Shown: positions 37,010-47,193, counted from the first letter of the stretch. The stretch is 64,000 nucleotides of DNA from Tipula vernalis (GCA_958295665.1 OY282560.1:29439992-29503991), one strand, 5' to 3'. Notes: generated by a model from the letters alone, not told the origin. Program-made: numbers and translations.

Positions 37010-37159
37010 TTAAAACGAAATCCGGTTAAGATAAAACAATAACATTACAATGCTGCACTTGAAATGGAAATGGGGAAAAATGCGTTTCTAATCTACGTAA
37101 TACATTACAGTCTTTGATTACTCCGTTCATAACACTTACAGTAAAATTTGCAAATTTTT

Positions 37160-37388
37160 TACCCCTATTCCCTTGGTCGTATCACTTCATTCGACGTGAC
37201 AATTGTCGTGTCACTTCAACTTTAAATTGGTATTCTCTTAGTCGATCGAATTGATAATATAAGAGAATGCGACGTAAAACTATATCTGTCACTTCAAACG
37301 ACAATTGTCGCATCGATCGACTAAGAGAATATCAAAATTTGATTGTCGGTACAAGTGACAAGCGACACGACTAAGGGAATAGGGGTGT
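37160..37388. mobile_element. Related MITE abutting an sHSP stop codon
   Basis: Ends CCCCTATTCCCTTGGTCGTA (left) and ACGACTAAGGGAATAGGGGTG (right) are inverted copies and share the CCCTATTCCC core with the neighbouring family. Inside, TAGTCGATCGA / TCGATCGACTA repeat the pattern. The right end touches the TAA of the sHSP gene at 37389-37391, so the element should be transcribed as its 3' UTR. Confidence 0.75.
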
Positions 37389-37952
37389 TTATTCAGCCAT
37401 TTTCTCTTCGGAACTTTCTCGCTTTTTGCCCTTTCCGGTTATATATAATTCACCACTCTGTTGAATTGGAATCACACGTTCTTTAGATTTGGCTTTTGGT
37501 TTTGGTTTTGGTTGTGCCTTAATAGTAAGAAAACCATCGGTCGAAAATGTTGCGATTACATCTTTTAATATTTCTTTTGGAAGCGTATATTTGCGTATAA
37601 AATGCCGTTTTATAAAACCATGTTCATCTTTTTTCTCGTCATGTTTTGCCTCGACAATAATTTGATTATCTTTGGTTTTAACGGTGATCTCTTCGGGAGA
37701 GAAATCTCTTGTATCCAACATTACTTCGAAACCATCTTTTTCGATGTTCGAATTCAAATTTGCCATTCTCGTGCAACCGTTGTGATGGTGGCGCGGTTTT
37801 AGACCAAATCGTCTTTTACAAACAGATCGTGGAAGGGAACTCCAATTTTTTTGACGCCGGAATCTTGACCGAGCTGGTTGGTCTGGATTGTAGCAGCATA
37901 GTTTAATTGGATGATTGGTCAATTCTAATAATACTGGTAATATCGACGACAT
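37389..37952 (-). CDS. Small heat-shock protein (187 aa)
   Basis: Hsp20/alpha-crystallin chaperone, single exon. The N-terminal region (1-70) is rich in arginine and histidine (KPRHHHNG). The crystallin domain spans about 72-147, with KDGFEVMLDTRDFSPEEI, IIVEAKHDEK, RHFIRKYTLP and FSTDGFLTIKA (F replaces the usual L/V after DG). A KPKPKPKAK linker leads to SKERVIPIQQSGEL with the I-P-I motif at 161-163. That is the same wording as the repeated module in the sHSP at 23947. It ends with a charged tail closing EEKMAE, a closing sequence shared with two other loci here. The promoter has a TATA box with an inverted-repeat insertion just upstream of it, and the 3' UTR is supplied by a MITE. Confidence 0.93.
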   Translation of the reverse strand: MSSILPVLLELTNHPIKLCCYNPDQPARSRFRRQKNWSSLPRSVCKRRFGLKPRHHHNGCTRMANLNSNIEKDGFEVMLDTRDFSPEEITVKTKDNQIIVEAKHDEKKDEHGFIKRHFIRKYTLPKEILKDVIATFSTDGFLTIKAQPKPKPKAKSKERVIPIQQSGELYITGKGKKRESSEEKMAE

Positions 37953-38057
37953 TTTTATATTATTATTAATTTCACTTTAATTTGATTATTAATACACAAA
38001 ATAACTTTATTTGTCTCGTAAAATATTGTGTGTTTGTTCAACAACTTTTTATTTTAA

Positions 38058-38097
38058 ACTGATTCTAGTTGTCGCACATGCGTACGATATTTATATG
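38058..38097 (-). promoter_or_regulatory. Core promoter of the 187-aa sHSP
   Basis: Minus-strand CATATAAATATCG (5' T at plus 38095) lies about 35 bp upstream of GAATCAGTTTAAAA (+1 near 38060). Same layout as the other sHSP genes. Confidence 0.6.
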
Positions 38098-38102
38098 AAA
38101 TC

Positions 38103-38312
38103 AAAATTACACGGTAGAAAGAGCGAGAAAAATTGTAAACAAAACATAATACGTATAATGTTTATGTTGAGGAAGGTCAGGCAAAACGTAAACACAATAT
38201 TATATAATTTCTCATTCTTGCATTTAAGTGTGTTGCATTTACACGTGGTGGTTGATCTTACACAATAATGTTAGCTCTTGTTGAGAAGTCTCGCTCTTTC
38301 TGCCGTAATTTT
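38103..38312. mobile_element. MITE-like inverted repeat just upstream of the sHSP TATA box
   Basis: The left arm, AAAATTAC then GGTAGAAAGAGCGAGA (38103-38128), pairs with the right arm, TCTCGCTCTTTCTGCC then GTAATTTT (38289-38312). There is one mismatch and a 2-bp indel over about 24 bp. The short plus-strand frame across it is not coding. It begins about 6 bp upstream of the TATA box, so it now occupies the proximal promoter. Confidence 0.6.
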
Positions 38313-38511
38313 CAGTTCGTTTAATGTGTCCGAGTGAGCTAGCTAAAATCGTTAAAAATTTGGAGAGAAATATGGAGGGGAAATCATTTCTCATTTCTTT
38401 ACTATCAAGTTCATTGTTTGTTTACGATATTATCAGCTGTTTCTAGAATATACTGTACAAAATACATACATGATTTGACTATACAATGTGCATACACACT
38501 GTGACGTACAC

Positions 38512-39055
38512 CAATGCCGTCTAGAATATACAAGCCATACTGCTACAAGCAAAAATTATTTTTTTTTAATTCATCGACATAACCTAGATGGCAATTAACA
38601 TTCGAAAAATGAAAGAGTTGAGAGAAACAGAGAATAAAACATTTCAAAAATAAAAAAATTATTTAGTATTATCTCATGCGTACGAAAGGAAGGTTGTACA
38701 TATTTTTATCTCTGCTAATTGTCTGCATAATTTAAAACTAATAAAACTATTAATGAAATAATGATATAAATATTAACTAAAAATGTAATATGAGTTGGAA
38801 AAATTTGTATGAACTTTTTTTTATTAATAATTTCAAATTATGAAAAAAACACACGACGTACAACCTTCTTTTCCTGCGCTTGGATTAATACTAATTTTTT
38901 TTTTATATTTTCGCATGTTTTAATCTCTTCGTTTTCAAGTTTTGTTCTCTTTCATTTTTCTAGCATTAATGCCATCTGCAGAAGATTAATGGAACTGTCG
39001 ACATAAATTGAGTGACGTAGACAGCAGTATGGCTTGTATATTCTAGACGGCATTG
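38512..39055. mobile_element. Foldback element with long inverted arms
   Basis: Terminal arms CAATGCCGTCTAGAATATAC (38512 on) and GTATATTCTAGACGGCATTG (to 39055) are perfect inverted copies over 33 bp. Inward, the arms remain alignable for roughly 200 bp. TAGATGGCAATTAAC, GAAAAATGAAAGAG and GAAGGTTGTAC on the left have inverted counterparts on the right at about 38850-38990. The central loop is about 100 bp. The frame at 38809-39006 lies in an arm and is not a gene. Confidence 0.8.
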
Positions 39056-39229
39056 CGTACACGCACCCAAATTTAGTAATGAAATTCTGACGTGTCTGAT
39101 GGAAGGTTTGTTAGTATGTAATATATCTGTAGTAAATTCTTCGAAAAACCCAGCAGTGTGTTTTTTTTAAATTATTTGGATTTGGTGGGACTGTCCGGCC
39201 GAACTTATCGTTTCGAATGAGGACAAGAA

Positions 39230-41560
39230 TGATCTTTGGAAAAGTTAGAGAAATATTTGACCACTTCAATTCATTGAGTAACTTAGAAAGCCTTCATCCC
39301 AATGAAACAATGGGAAGTTAAAATAGAAGATTTCCAGAGATTTCGAAATCATTTCTGGTGTTGTGAAGCCTATAAAACTAGAACGAAATTGAATGATATG
39401 CTCGTAAGAATGGAACTGCATGGTGTTACATCATAAACTGTACACACAAAAGAGGCATGTAAAAGATGAAATTCTGAGCAAAAAATATTGTTGCGACGTT
39501 TCAAATTTCATTACCGTTTCGCCGCTAAAATATTTCGTTTGCCCGTTAAGCTAATTTTTTTTTACCGGGACCATAAATAATGGCTTTATCTGCAAACCTG
39601 TAAAAACCGAGAGATCATAAGCACCTGTGTTCTTTGAGTCGGTGGACGAATGTTCGCAACAGGCGTTCGCTACAAAACATCTAATTCTCCTTTGAAAAAA
39701 TCATCATTTCACATTAACTGTATTACGATTTTATTAATTAAGAAATTGCCACATTGATCTTGAAGGGTTGAGTCAGGAAGGCCACTATAAACGGAAGATA
39801 GAGAGTGCTGCCGGTGTATTAAGACGCTTCTAGTTAACATCACTCAACCTAGTCGTACGTAGAACCACAACTATGAAGTTGCGCTCTGAATAATACTTTG
39901 CTCGACGGGCGAGATGATTTACTCAACATTGTTCTGCGATTTCGAAGATGTAAAGGCAAGTCGAAGTCACCCCTAAAAATCGACGATTTCAGAGAATCTT
40001 GTACAAAGAGTCTGCAGAAGAAACGATTGCAGCTTATGAACTCACCACCGTTACTTATCGATGGTGTTAAATGGCTACCTATCTCGCAACACCCATTCTC
40101 AAGCAAACCAGCATTGATAAAGATGATCGATTTCCCTTAGGGCGAAGAGTATTGCTTGATTTTTGGTTGATGGCATCGAGTGCCTCATCAACGTAAAGAA
40201 CCTGTTATCTGAGCTATTAACCACGGGAGGAATGAGATTGATGAGATTTTTGAACGCTCTTCCTGCCAATGACAGTGAAATTGAAGCTGATCTGGACCAA
40301 TTGAGCCCTAATACTAATTATTTGGCTTTAGGAGTCTAGTGGGATCCATGGCGCGAGACACTTTCCCTCGTGGCCAGTGTATTCGACCTGCTGGATCTCG
40401 CATCACCAGTAGTCATCAGCGCCAAGATCATTTTGGAAAAGCTTTGGCTTCAAAAGGTTTCATGGGATCAAATACTGTCAATTTCATACATTTTTGGATG
40501 ACTTTTGTTCGATTCAGTCAGTTAGCATGACAGATGTGTCATCGCCAAATAGCGCAAGTTCTCAAGCTTCATGGGTTTGCAGACGCTGGTCAAACTACGC
40601 ATGAGGCTTGCATTTAAATTCGAGCTATTATAATTGCGATGGTACTTTTATAACAAGGTTATTATGAGTCAAGAGTCGGGTTGCACCTCTAAGCGTCGGG
40701 CTATTCCACGGCTTGAATTGTGCAGAGCGCTTTTACCTTCCCAACTTTACGACAAGATCAGTAATGTTTTAGGCATCCAGTTTGATAAAACATGCTTATT
40801 GTCAGATAGACAATAGTCCTGGCATGGATTAGGACACCTGCATATCAGCTGAAAAAATTGGTTGCGTCACATAAATCCGAGATATACAAGAGCTCAGGAA
40901 TGGAATAAATTGGTATCATGTGAATAGCCAGGAAAATATTGCAGATCTCATTTCATGTGGCGGTCCTCTCAAGAATATGGCATTGACCAACCTTTTTGAT
41001 CGCATCTCTCGACTATGAGCAATACCTATTGAACTTGTCTGAAGTCGAGGTAATTGAACGGAAGGACCATTCGATTGTATTTACAATGCCATTGGTTGCC
41101 TCATAAATCGTCATCAATGGAATGATAAAGATTCGCAACATTAGATTACATAACAAAGAGCAAATTTCAGCATTCGTCGAAGAAACTACAGCTTTGTTAA
41201 TGCTTCTTCATGCACTTCAAAGTGATGCATTATAGTTGAGGAGAAGAGAGCTTTGTAATTTAAGAGACAGGTTTCGCGATCAAGTAGTTTGAAGGCTCTC
41301 ACACCATTTTTGGTGTGGATTACCATATAAACAATGTACATCACTTCACTGATGACCTGGTCCGATACTATTACTTCATTAGTTTTCATAGTGGAGCTCA
41401 AACTTTACTGTATCACATGCGACAAACATTTTGGGCCATTATGGGTTAATTAGCAGCAAAACGGGCCATGTCGAGGCGCGCTCGACAATTTTTGAGTGGG
41501 CTACCAGTGGACCGTTGTTGACTAGAATCGCTATAGTACTTCATCAAAAAGCACGTTGAA
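39230..41560 (+). mobile_element. BEL/Pao retrotransposon relic
   Basis: Broken plus-strand frames appear in the order of a BEL/Pao polyprotein. Around 39260-39320: FNSLSNLESLHPNE (gag-like). Around 40070-40170: YLATPILKQTSIDKDDRFPLG and the RT segment where YVDD would follow, now shifted. At 40200-40500: LLTTGG, WDP, then VFDLLDLASPVVISAKII. At 40660-40760: AIPRLELCRALLPSQL (RNase H start). At 40880-41000: INWYHVNSQENIADLIS and GGPL. At 41390-41450: GAQTLLYHMRQTFWAI (integrase zinc region). These are characteristic BEL/Pao signatures, but every domain carries stops or shifts. I found no LTRs. Confidence 0.85.
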
Positions 41561-42461
41561 ACCCTATATGGGATATTTGTCTGTTTCAGCATAACGGCAA
41601 TTCGTCTTGAGAGAAATTTTTTGGTATCTCGTGAGTTTTACTACTGATTTAATACTAATTCAGCGCATGTGTAATCAAGTAAACACAAAAACAATTGCTC
41701 AACCAAGCCTGATCCTAAATTTTAAGCTTAAGATATCTCTATAGTCTCTAAATTGTCTTAATGTTTACCCTTCTCGAATTGTAATCTTTTTAGTTTCAAA
41801 CTTGTATTTTATGGATAGTAAATTTATTCTCTGATTTTATTCTCTGCAGCATCTAAAATCTATTCCAATTACAATTCAAATTCCTTTCTTTAGTTTCAAA
41901 CTCTACCACCCAATGCTATTGACTAATCTCTAGTAGCGACATTTTATTGTTTACCAGTTTTAAAATTCCTCAACCAATTCAAATGTGTATTTAGTTTATG
42001 TGCTTAATATAATGTTTCAGTGTTTGATTCAAAATGGCCGACATAAACGCATGTTTACCAAACAAATTTTTCTTAAATAGGCGACATTTAGGCGAATAAA
42101 TCGTATATTTTTCTTATTTATTTGATGTGCTTTTAAGTTATTTGGCTTACAGATATGTTTTGGTTGATCACTAACCATATAATATACATTCATATAGAAT
42201 AAAATATTCGCGCGTACTCAAGAATTTTTATATGAAAAAGAAGTAATTTCAGTGATGTCTCTCAAGCATGTTTTCATAGAAAAATACTTAAAAGGGCAAA
42301 TTTCAATATGGCGGTTATGCGCATATGGCTTAATCTGTAAGAGATTTGTGAACACTAACGTTATATACGAAAAGTAAATGTGTTTGAGCAAAACAAAAGA
42401 GAAAATATTGATAGACCGGCATTTTTTATTCTCTGCCTTATTTGAATAATCTTAAAATTCC
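41561..42461. other. Non-coding spacer upstream of the 159-aa sHSP
   Basis: AT-rich with no frame of interest. No canonical heat-shock element could be called by eye near the promoter at 42463. Confidence 0.45.
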
Positions 42462-42462
42462 A

Positions 42463-42500
42463 TATAAAGGCTGGTTGAATAAGAGGAAAAGTCAGTATTC
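42463..42500 (+). promoter_or_regulatory. Core promoter of the 159-aa sHSP
   Basis: TATAAA at 42463-42468 lies 31 bp upstream of the A of GTCAGTATTC (42491-42500). Predicted 5' UTR is about 80 nt. Confidence 0.65.
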
Positions 42501-42575
42501 AAGTAAAACTAAATCTAAATAAATATTCTAGTGGATTATATTGTAAAACAGTAAACAGAAAAAATTTATGCAAAA

Positions 42576-43055
42576 ATGTCATTACTACCATTAATTTTGA
42601 ACGTTGATGATGCATTGCACGATATCTTCAGTTACGGATTGTATCCAGGACTTGAAAGTCCTAGAGGTTTACAAAGACGATGGAGTGCTGATTCGCGGAA
42701 TGATTCTAATATCAATACATTATATATCGGTAAAGATGGATTTCAAGTATCGATTGATGTTCAGCATTTCCGGCCAAATGAAGTAATCGTAAAAACTGTG
42801 CGCAATACGGTTGTGGTTGAAGGAAAACACGAGGAAAAGGAAGGTGAGCAGAGCAATATTTATCAACATTTTGTTCGTCGCTTTGAATTACCCAGTGAAA
42901 TTGATGTGAATTGTGTTGTGTCGACCCTATCATCTGATGGGTTATTAACAATAAAAGCACCGAAAAAGATAGCGATTGACTCAAATGAACGAATAATTCA
43001 AATTCAACAAACAGGGCCTACACATCTTTCTATTCATACAAATGATGGCAATTAA
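42576..43055 (+). CDS. Small heat-shock protein (159 aa)
   Basis: Hsp20/alpha-crystallin chaperone, single exon, start MSLLPLILNVDDAL. The N-terminal region holds FSYGLYPGLE, a G-L-Y-P motif shared with three other loci here. The crystallin domain spans about 53-128 (KDGFQVSIDVQHFRPNEV, VVVEGKHEEKE, LSSDGLLTIKAP). The tail SNERIIQIQQTGP carries the I-Q-I motif at 141-143. Its closest relative in the window is the convergent gene at 43425-44003, with which it shares DVQHFxPNEV, EIDVN and the QQTGPxxLS tail, so the two look like a tail-to-tail duplicate pair. Confidence 0.94.
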   Translation: MSLLPLILNVDDALHDIFSYGLYPGLESPRGLQRRWSADSRNDSNINTLYIGKDGFQVSIDVQHFRPNEVIVKTVRNTVVVEGKHEEKEGEQSNIYQHFVRRFELPSEIDVNCVVSTLSSDGLLTIKAPKKIAIDSNERIIQIQQTGPTHLSIHTNDGN

Positions 43056-43424
43056 GGTACCACAACAAATAATTTTATAACACAGTTTTAATTTGTGTAA
43101 ATGTATAATTTATTTATTACTGAATATTAAATTTGTTGCATTTTATAAAACTTGTTTTATTTAATATTCTTAACCTTGAATTTCTGATTGATTTTTTCTT
43201 TGTCACGCAAAACTGTATAAACCGCGTGGAATATTTTTCATTCCACTTTTGCAGCTAACCCATTTTAAATATTTAATATTTCATCGGGAATGAGTAACCA
43301 TCACAATGTGCGGGCGCCATTTAGTCTACCCCCCATAATTAAAGCACAACATAAAACAAAATCTGCATAAATGACACAATAAAATATTTAATAAAAGCTT
43401 GTCGCACTCTGATCGATACATAAA
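43056..43424. other. Convergent intergenic region between two sHSP genes
   Basis: Shared 3' flank. ATTAAA near 43126 (+) and a minus-strand ATTAAA in the run at about 43380-43395 are possible poly(A) signals. No gene. Confidence 0.45.
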
Positions 43425-44003
43425 TTATTCAGCTGCTTTATCTTCAGATTGTTCTTCTGCATCTGTTCCATTCGGAGTCACCGAAAGATAAGCCGGTCCA
43501 GTTTGTTGAATTGCAATGACACGTTCATTGGAATCAAAACTTTTATTTTTGGGTGGAGCTTTTATTGTCAGTACACCATCCGATGACATCGTTGATACCA
43601 CCTCATTCACATCGATTTCATTTGGTAACTCATATCGCCGTATAAAATGCCGATATATTTGTCCAAATTCATCCTCTTTTTCTTCATGTTTTGCTTCAAT
43701 TATTACAGTGTTATTCACGATTTTTACTGTTACTTCATTGGGTTGAAAATGTTGAACGTCCATGCACACTTGAAATCCATTCTTTCCAATATTCGATTTA
43801 TTTAAATTAATAGCTTGTGTCCTTGCTTTATTATTGCGTGGCAACCAAAATCCGGTATATAATTGTGGCCATAAATTTCGCCCCTTAACATTCGGTTGTC
43901 GATGCAGGGTCGGCCGTATTAATTGGTCCGGATATAAACCAAGACCGAATTCACCCTCCAATGGGTCATCGGCCAAGTCAAATAGTAATTGTAGCAGCGA
44001 CAT
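43425..44003 (-). CDS. Small heat-shock protein (192 aa)
   Basis: Hsp20/alpha-crystallin chaperone, single exon. Start MSLLQLLFDLADDP, then FGLGLYPDQL. The crystallin domain spans about 74-150 (KNGFQVCMDVQHFQPNEV, IIEAKHEEKEDEFG, MSSDGVLTIKAP). The tail SNERVIAIQQTGPAYLS has the I-A-I motif at 163-165, and the C-terminus is acidic (DAEEQSEDKAAE). It has the full family layout and is probably the most conventional member of the cluster. It lies tail-to-tail with the 159-aa gene. Confidence 0.94.
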   Translation of the reverse strand: MSLLQLLFDLADDPLEGEFGLGLYPDQLIRPTLHRQPNVKGRNLWPQLYTGFWLPRNNKARTQAINLNKSNIGKNGFQVCMDVQHFQPNEVTVKIVNNTVIIEAKHEEKEDEFGQIYRHFIRRYELPNEIDVNEVVSTMSSDGVLTIKAPPKNKSFDSNERVIAIQQTGPAYLSVTPNGTDAEEQSEDKAAE

Positions 44004-44092
44004 TTTTATAGAACTTTAAACTTCACTATTTCACATTTAATTTAGGAATAAACGGATTTTTTCATTTGGTTAGGTTTTATACTGTCTCATGA

Positions 44093-44132
44093 ACTGAATA
44101 TAAGTAATGAGACTGAGAAGAGACTATATATA
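44093..44132 (-). promoter_or_regulatory. Putative core promoter of the 192-aa sHSP
   Basis: Minus-strand TATATATA (plus 44125-44132) inside a GTCTAGACTATATATAGTC palindrome. An initiator candidate, ATTCAGTTC (+1 near 44095), lies about 35-37 bp downstream. A second TCAGT at 44112-44116 is too close to the TATA box. Confidence 0.45.
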
Positions 44133-44139
44133 GTCTAGA

Positions 44140-44926
44140 CAAATCAATAACATAATGTTCATATATGCAATAGTGAGTAAACAATTCGTGTGGAAGTTCT
44201 CAGCTTTACTAAAAATGGGGTAAGACTATGAGATTATGACAATTTAGCAGAATACTAATTGCTAAACTACGAAAATGGATAATTTTGTTTAATAACTTTG
44301 CAAACCACTTGCGTAGGTGTTTTGCGGCTATCACGGAAAAACGAATTGAAAAAGCTCTAATATTAACGGAGACACCATTTAAAAAAAAAAACTTTGCTGT
44401 TTCAATTTTAGTTAAACATTAGAGAGTCTGTCTCACTTTTTTATTGTTTACAAAAAACAGCTGGCATTCTCGTGCCATTTAAAAATAAACAAACTTGGAG
44501 AATTATCAAGAAATGTGAGTACTTTTTGCGTTTATTTAGTTACAAGATTTGCATATTTATGAATGAAAAATTGAGTTGACAGAGAATAAAATAGTAAATA
44601 TTTAAATTTATGATGCTTATAAAGATGCCAACACAAAGTTTTTCTGTTTTTCTATTACATCCGATCATAATTTTTCAAATTCGACGACAGACAGATAAAT
44701 ATTACGTTTACTGTAAGATTTCACTTCGCAATATTTTAAAAATAAAATGGTACGTATGTATGCATATGAAACGAGGATCTATTTTTAAACAAAACGAATC
44801 AAGATTATATAAATTTAGTGAAAAATTGATTTTCTTACCAGAAAATTTTCAATTAAAAACAAGTTAGAGTAGAGTGTTTAAGTTGTGCAAAGCGTCTTAT
44901 GAAAATCTTCAAAATAATATTCCAAA
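44140..44926. other. Non-coding spacer before the WD40-like gene
   Basis: AT-rich. An 85-codon plus frame at 44610-44867 has no recognisable features. This region should hold the WD40 gene promoter, but I could not pick one out. Confidence 0.4.
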
Positions 44927-45919
44927 ATGACGGTAATAATTGACAAAACTACCGGTGAAGACGAGAAGCATGAAGGTGACGTGACATGTTTTGCATATCA
45001 TGATGGACTACTTTATTCTGGTGGCGGTGATGGCAAAATAAAAGTAGGTACATACGTAAATGTGTGATATTACTTTGTACTGCGCGCTGTATTAAAAATC
45101 CTCCTCTCTCTCTATGTGTGTGTGTGTATGTTTCCACAGGTGTGGGATGAAAATTTGAACCTAAAACAAACGATAGCTGCTCACGTAGCTTATATATTTG
45201 CAATTACGATCGATTCAAAAGGTCGGGTATACACGAGTTGTTGTGATGGATCCATAAAAGTAATTGAGAATCCAAAAGACTTGCCCAAAGGCAATGAAAT
45301 TTTGCGATGTGATGATTCAATTGAATCGTTGTCGTCATTCGATGAAATTTTATATTCAGGTGATGATAAAGGAGTTGTTACAAAATGGATTGATGGTAAA
45401 ATAAAATTTAAATACAATCTGGTTGAAGAGGTGCGCTCAATGTACGTGTACGATGATTTAATGTATACGGTGTGTGATAAAGATGTTGTGGTTACTTCGA
45501 TTGATCCGGCAGCACAAAGTGGACGTTATTTGACACGAGCTACGATTCCAGGAAATTCCCCATTAGCATTTGTTGGTCCCAAAGAAAATAATCTTGGTCG
45601 TTATCTTGTATTTCCGACGAGAGATGGCAAAGGAATTAATGCCATATGGAATAGTATTAGTTATAAATTTGGTACGCTTTGGGTGAAGCATAATGTGCAT
45701 GAGATGATCATAAATGCGCTGTGTGGCAACGATGATACAATCTACAGTGGCGGTTGGGATGGAAAATTGAAAAAGTTAACCAGTATCGATTCGAGTGCAG
45801 AAGTTGTAGAAGAAATTGATGTCGGCAATTGTATTAATGTGTTAAACTGTTGTTTTAACGGTTCATCAGTTTTTGTGGGTTGCTCCAACGGAAATATATT
45901 AAAAGTATCGTTCTCTTAA
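44927..45919 (+). CDS. WD40-like beta-propeller protein, two exons (298 aa)
   Basis: Exon 1 (44927-45043, 39 codons) and exon 2 (45140-45919) join across a 96-nt GT-AG intron containing a CT/GT microsatellite. The splice falls in the middle of a blade: YSGGGDGKIK joins VWDENLN, restoring a typical GGGDGKIKVWD end. Further blade-like repeats are YTSCCDGSIKVIE, YSGDDKGVVTKW, YSGGWDGKLKKL and VFVGCSNGNILKV. The length suits a single propeller of six or seven blades with no extra domain, signal peptide or membrane segment. Such proteins are usually interaction scaffolds. I do not recognise the orthologue. It is the only non-sHSP gene inside the sHSP cluster. Confidence 0.85.
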
Positions 45920-46048
45920 GAATTTTTGCACTAAGTAAATTTTATTGAAATATAATTAAGACAGTATTGTACATATTTAAATAATAACACTTAACACACT
46001 CACTAATAAGTTCAGATTTTTTCTATTTAACAAGTCACCTATAAATAC

Positions 46049-46327
46049 TTATTCAGCCATTTCTGTTTGCTATTCCCTCAACACAGGTATTATCAATTTA
46101 GTGTTTACGGTTACTTTATTTAGGACGCAATGTTCCAATGATTTATCACGTTTATTGTCTCGGTGATTTTGTGCACTACGCAAAAATGGTTGCCACCGTG
46201 CATTGTGGATGGACGGTGTACGTCGCATAACTGGGAGAAACACGTTTTCTGGATATAAGCCGAATCCAAATGAACTGTCGATCGGTTGATCGATGAGATC
46301 TAATAGTAATGATGACAACAATGACAT
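46049..46327 (-). pseudogene. sHSP pseudogene lacking the crystallin domain
   Basis: On the minus strand MSLLSSLLLDLIDQP and FGFGLYPENVF clearly match the N-terminal regions of the 192- and 159-aa sHSPs. After about 60 residues the frame passes directly to LNKVTVNTKLI, resembling the NEVTVKxxNT segment, and stops. Nearly all of the crystallin domain and the I-X-I tail are gone. Out of frame at 46049-46063 is a codon series for EMAE followed by TAA, the ending used by intact paralogues. So an internal deletion removed the core and shifted the frame. The remaining open frame (to 46070) could in principle make a short N-terminal peptide, and upstream ATGs at 46363 and beyond add nothing recognisable. 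Confidence 0.8.
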
Positions 46328-46363
46328 TTTCATAGATTTATTATTCATTGGCACAAAATTCAC

Positions 46364-47158
46364 TATTTAACAACACAATTAATTTGTTAGCAAATAATAA
46401 AGCACTTTTGTAATTATTATGTTGCTTTTGAATTTAAAATTTTGTTTGCGGTGTTAACTCTCTTAATGTTGGTTTAACAATGATTGAGGGTGGTAAACAG
46501 GGCTCGAAATTGTATTTTATTTTCTCTTTTGCATTTATTGTTCATAAAACGGTAAAGTTTACTGTTGAACGGAATTGATGGCAAACCTAATTGTTTAATT
46601 CCAAGAGAAAGGGCGAGAAGAGTGAAGATATTCACTTAAGCGCATTTAATGATCGACTCTATAATTGAGTGAATAAAAGTTTTAAATCTTTGAGAAAGAA
46701 AGGGCAAGCTTTTATCTATTCACAAAAAATGAGAGTAAGGCACGATGAACGACCTACTCGTTCGAAATTTGTTTACCACGAATATTTCATTCAACCGAAT
46801 AACGAACACCCAACATGAAGCAAACGCGAACCGAATATTCTATTCGCGTTCACTGCAAGAATTCAGCGCCAAAGGAATTTGATGTCCAATGTGGATGCTA
46901 TAAAATTCAAAGCCAGACCAATAAACGACAAATGTATGAGATCCTTGTTTCTTTTTGTGTATTCAGACTTATTTTTTTGTTTAGGGTTAAATATCAGTTT
47001 ATTTAGCCATGTACATTTTTTCATGATACATTTAATAAAACAAAAGCAAGTTTTCACCTGTGCATTGAACGGAAATTCAAAATGTCACCCTACAAGCGAA
47101 GAAACAACAAATATTCGCTCTTTGGTGTTAATTCGGCGTTCCTTCGATTGAATCCGCC
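46364..47158. other. Divergent intergenic region between sHSP pseudogene and sHSP gene
   Basis: Non-coding. The overlapping short frames on both strands (46815-47341) contradict each other and show no domain. I see no repeats or clear heat-shock elements. Confidence 0.4.
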
Positions 47159-47193
47159 AATAAAAGACAGATTCCCGAAGATTGTGTTCAGAT
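47159..47193 (+). promoter_or_regulatory. Putative core promoter of the 188-aa sHSP
   Basis: AATAAAAG (47159 on) lies about 30 bp upstream of GTTCAGATC (A at 47190). This is weaker than the TATATAAA boxes of the other sHSP genes. The 5' UTR would be about 180 nt. Confidence 0.35.

Noticed and set aside
40339..40816. Separate small genes at 40339-40530 and 40634-40816
   Set aside because: They are fragments of the BEL/Pao polyprotein or out-of-frame readings of it.
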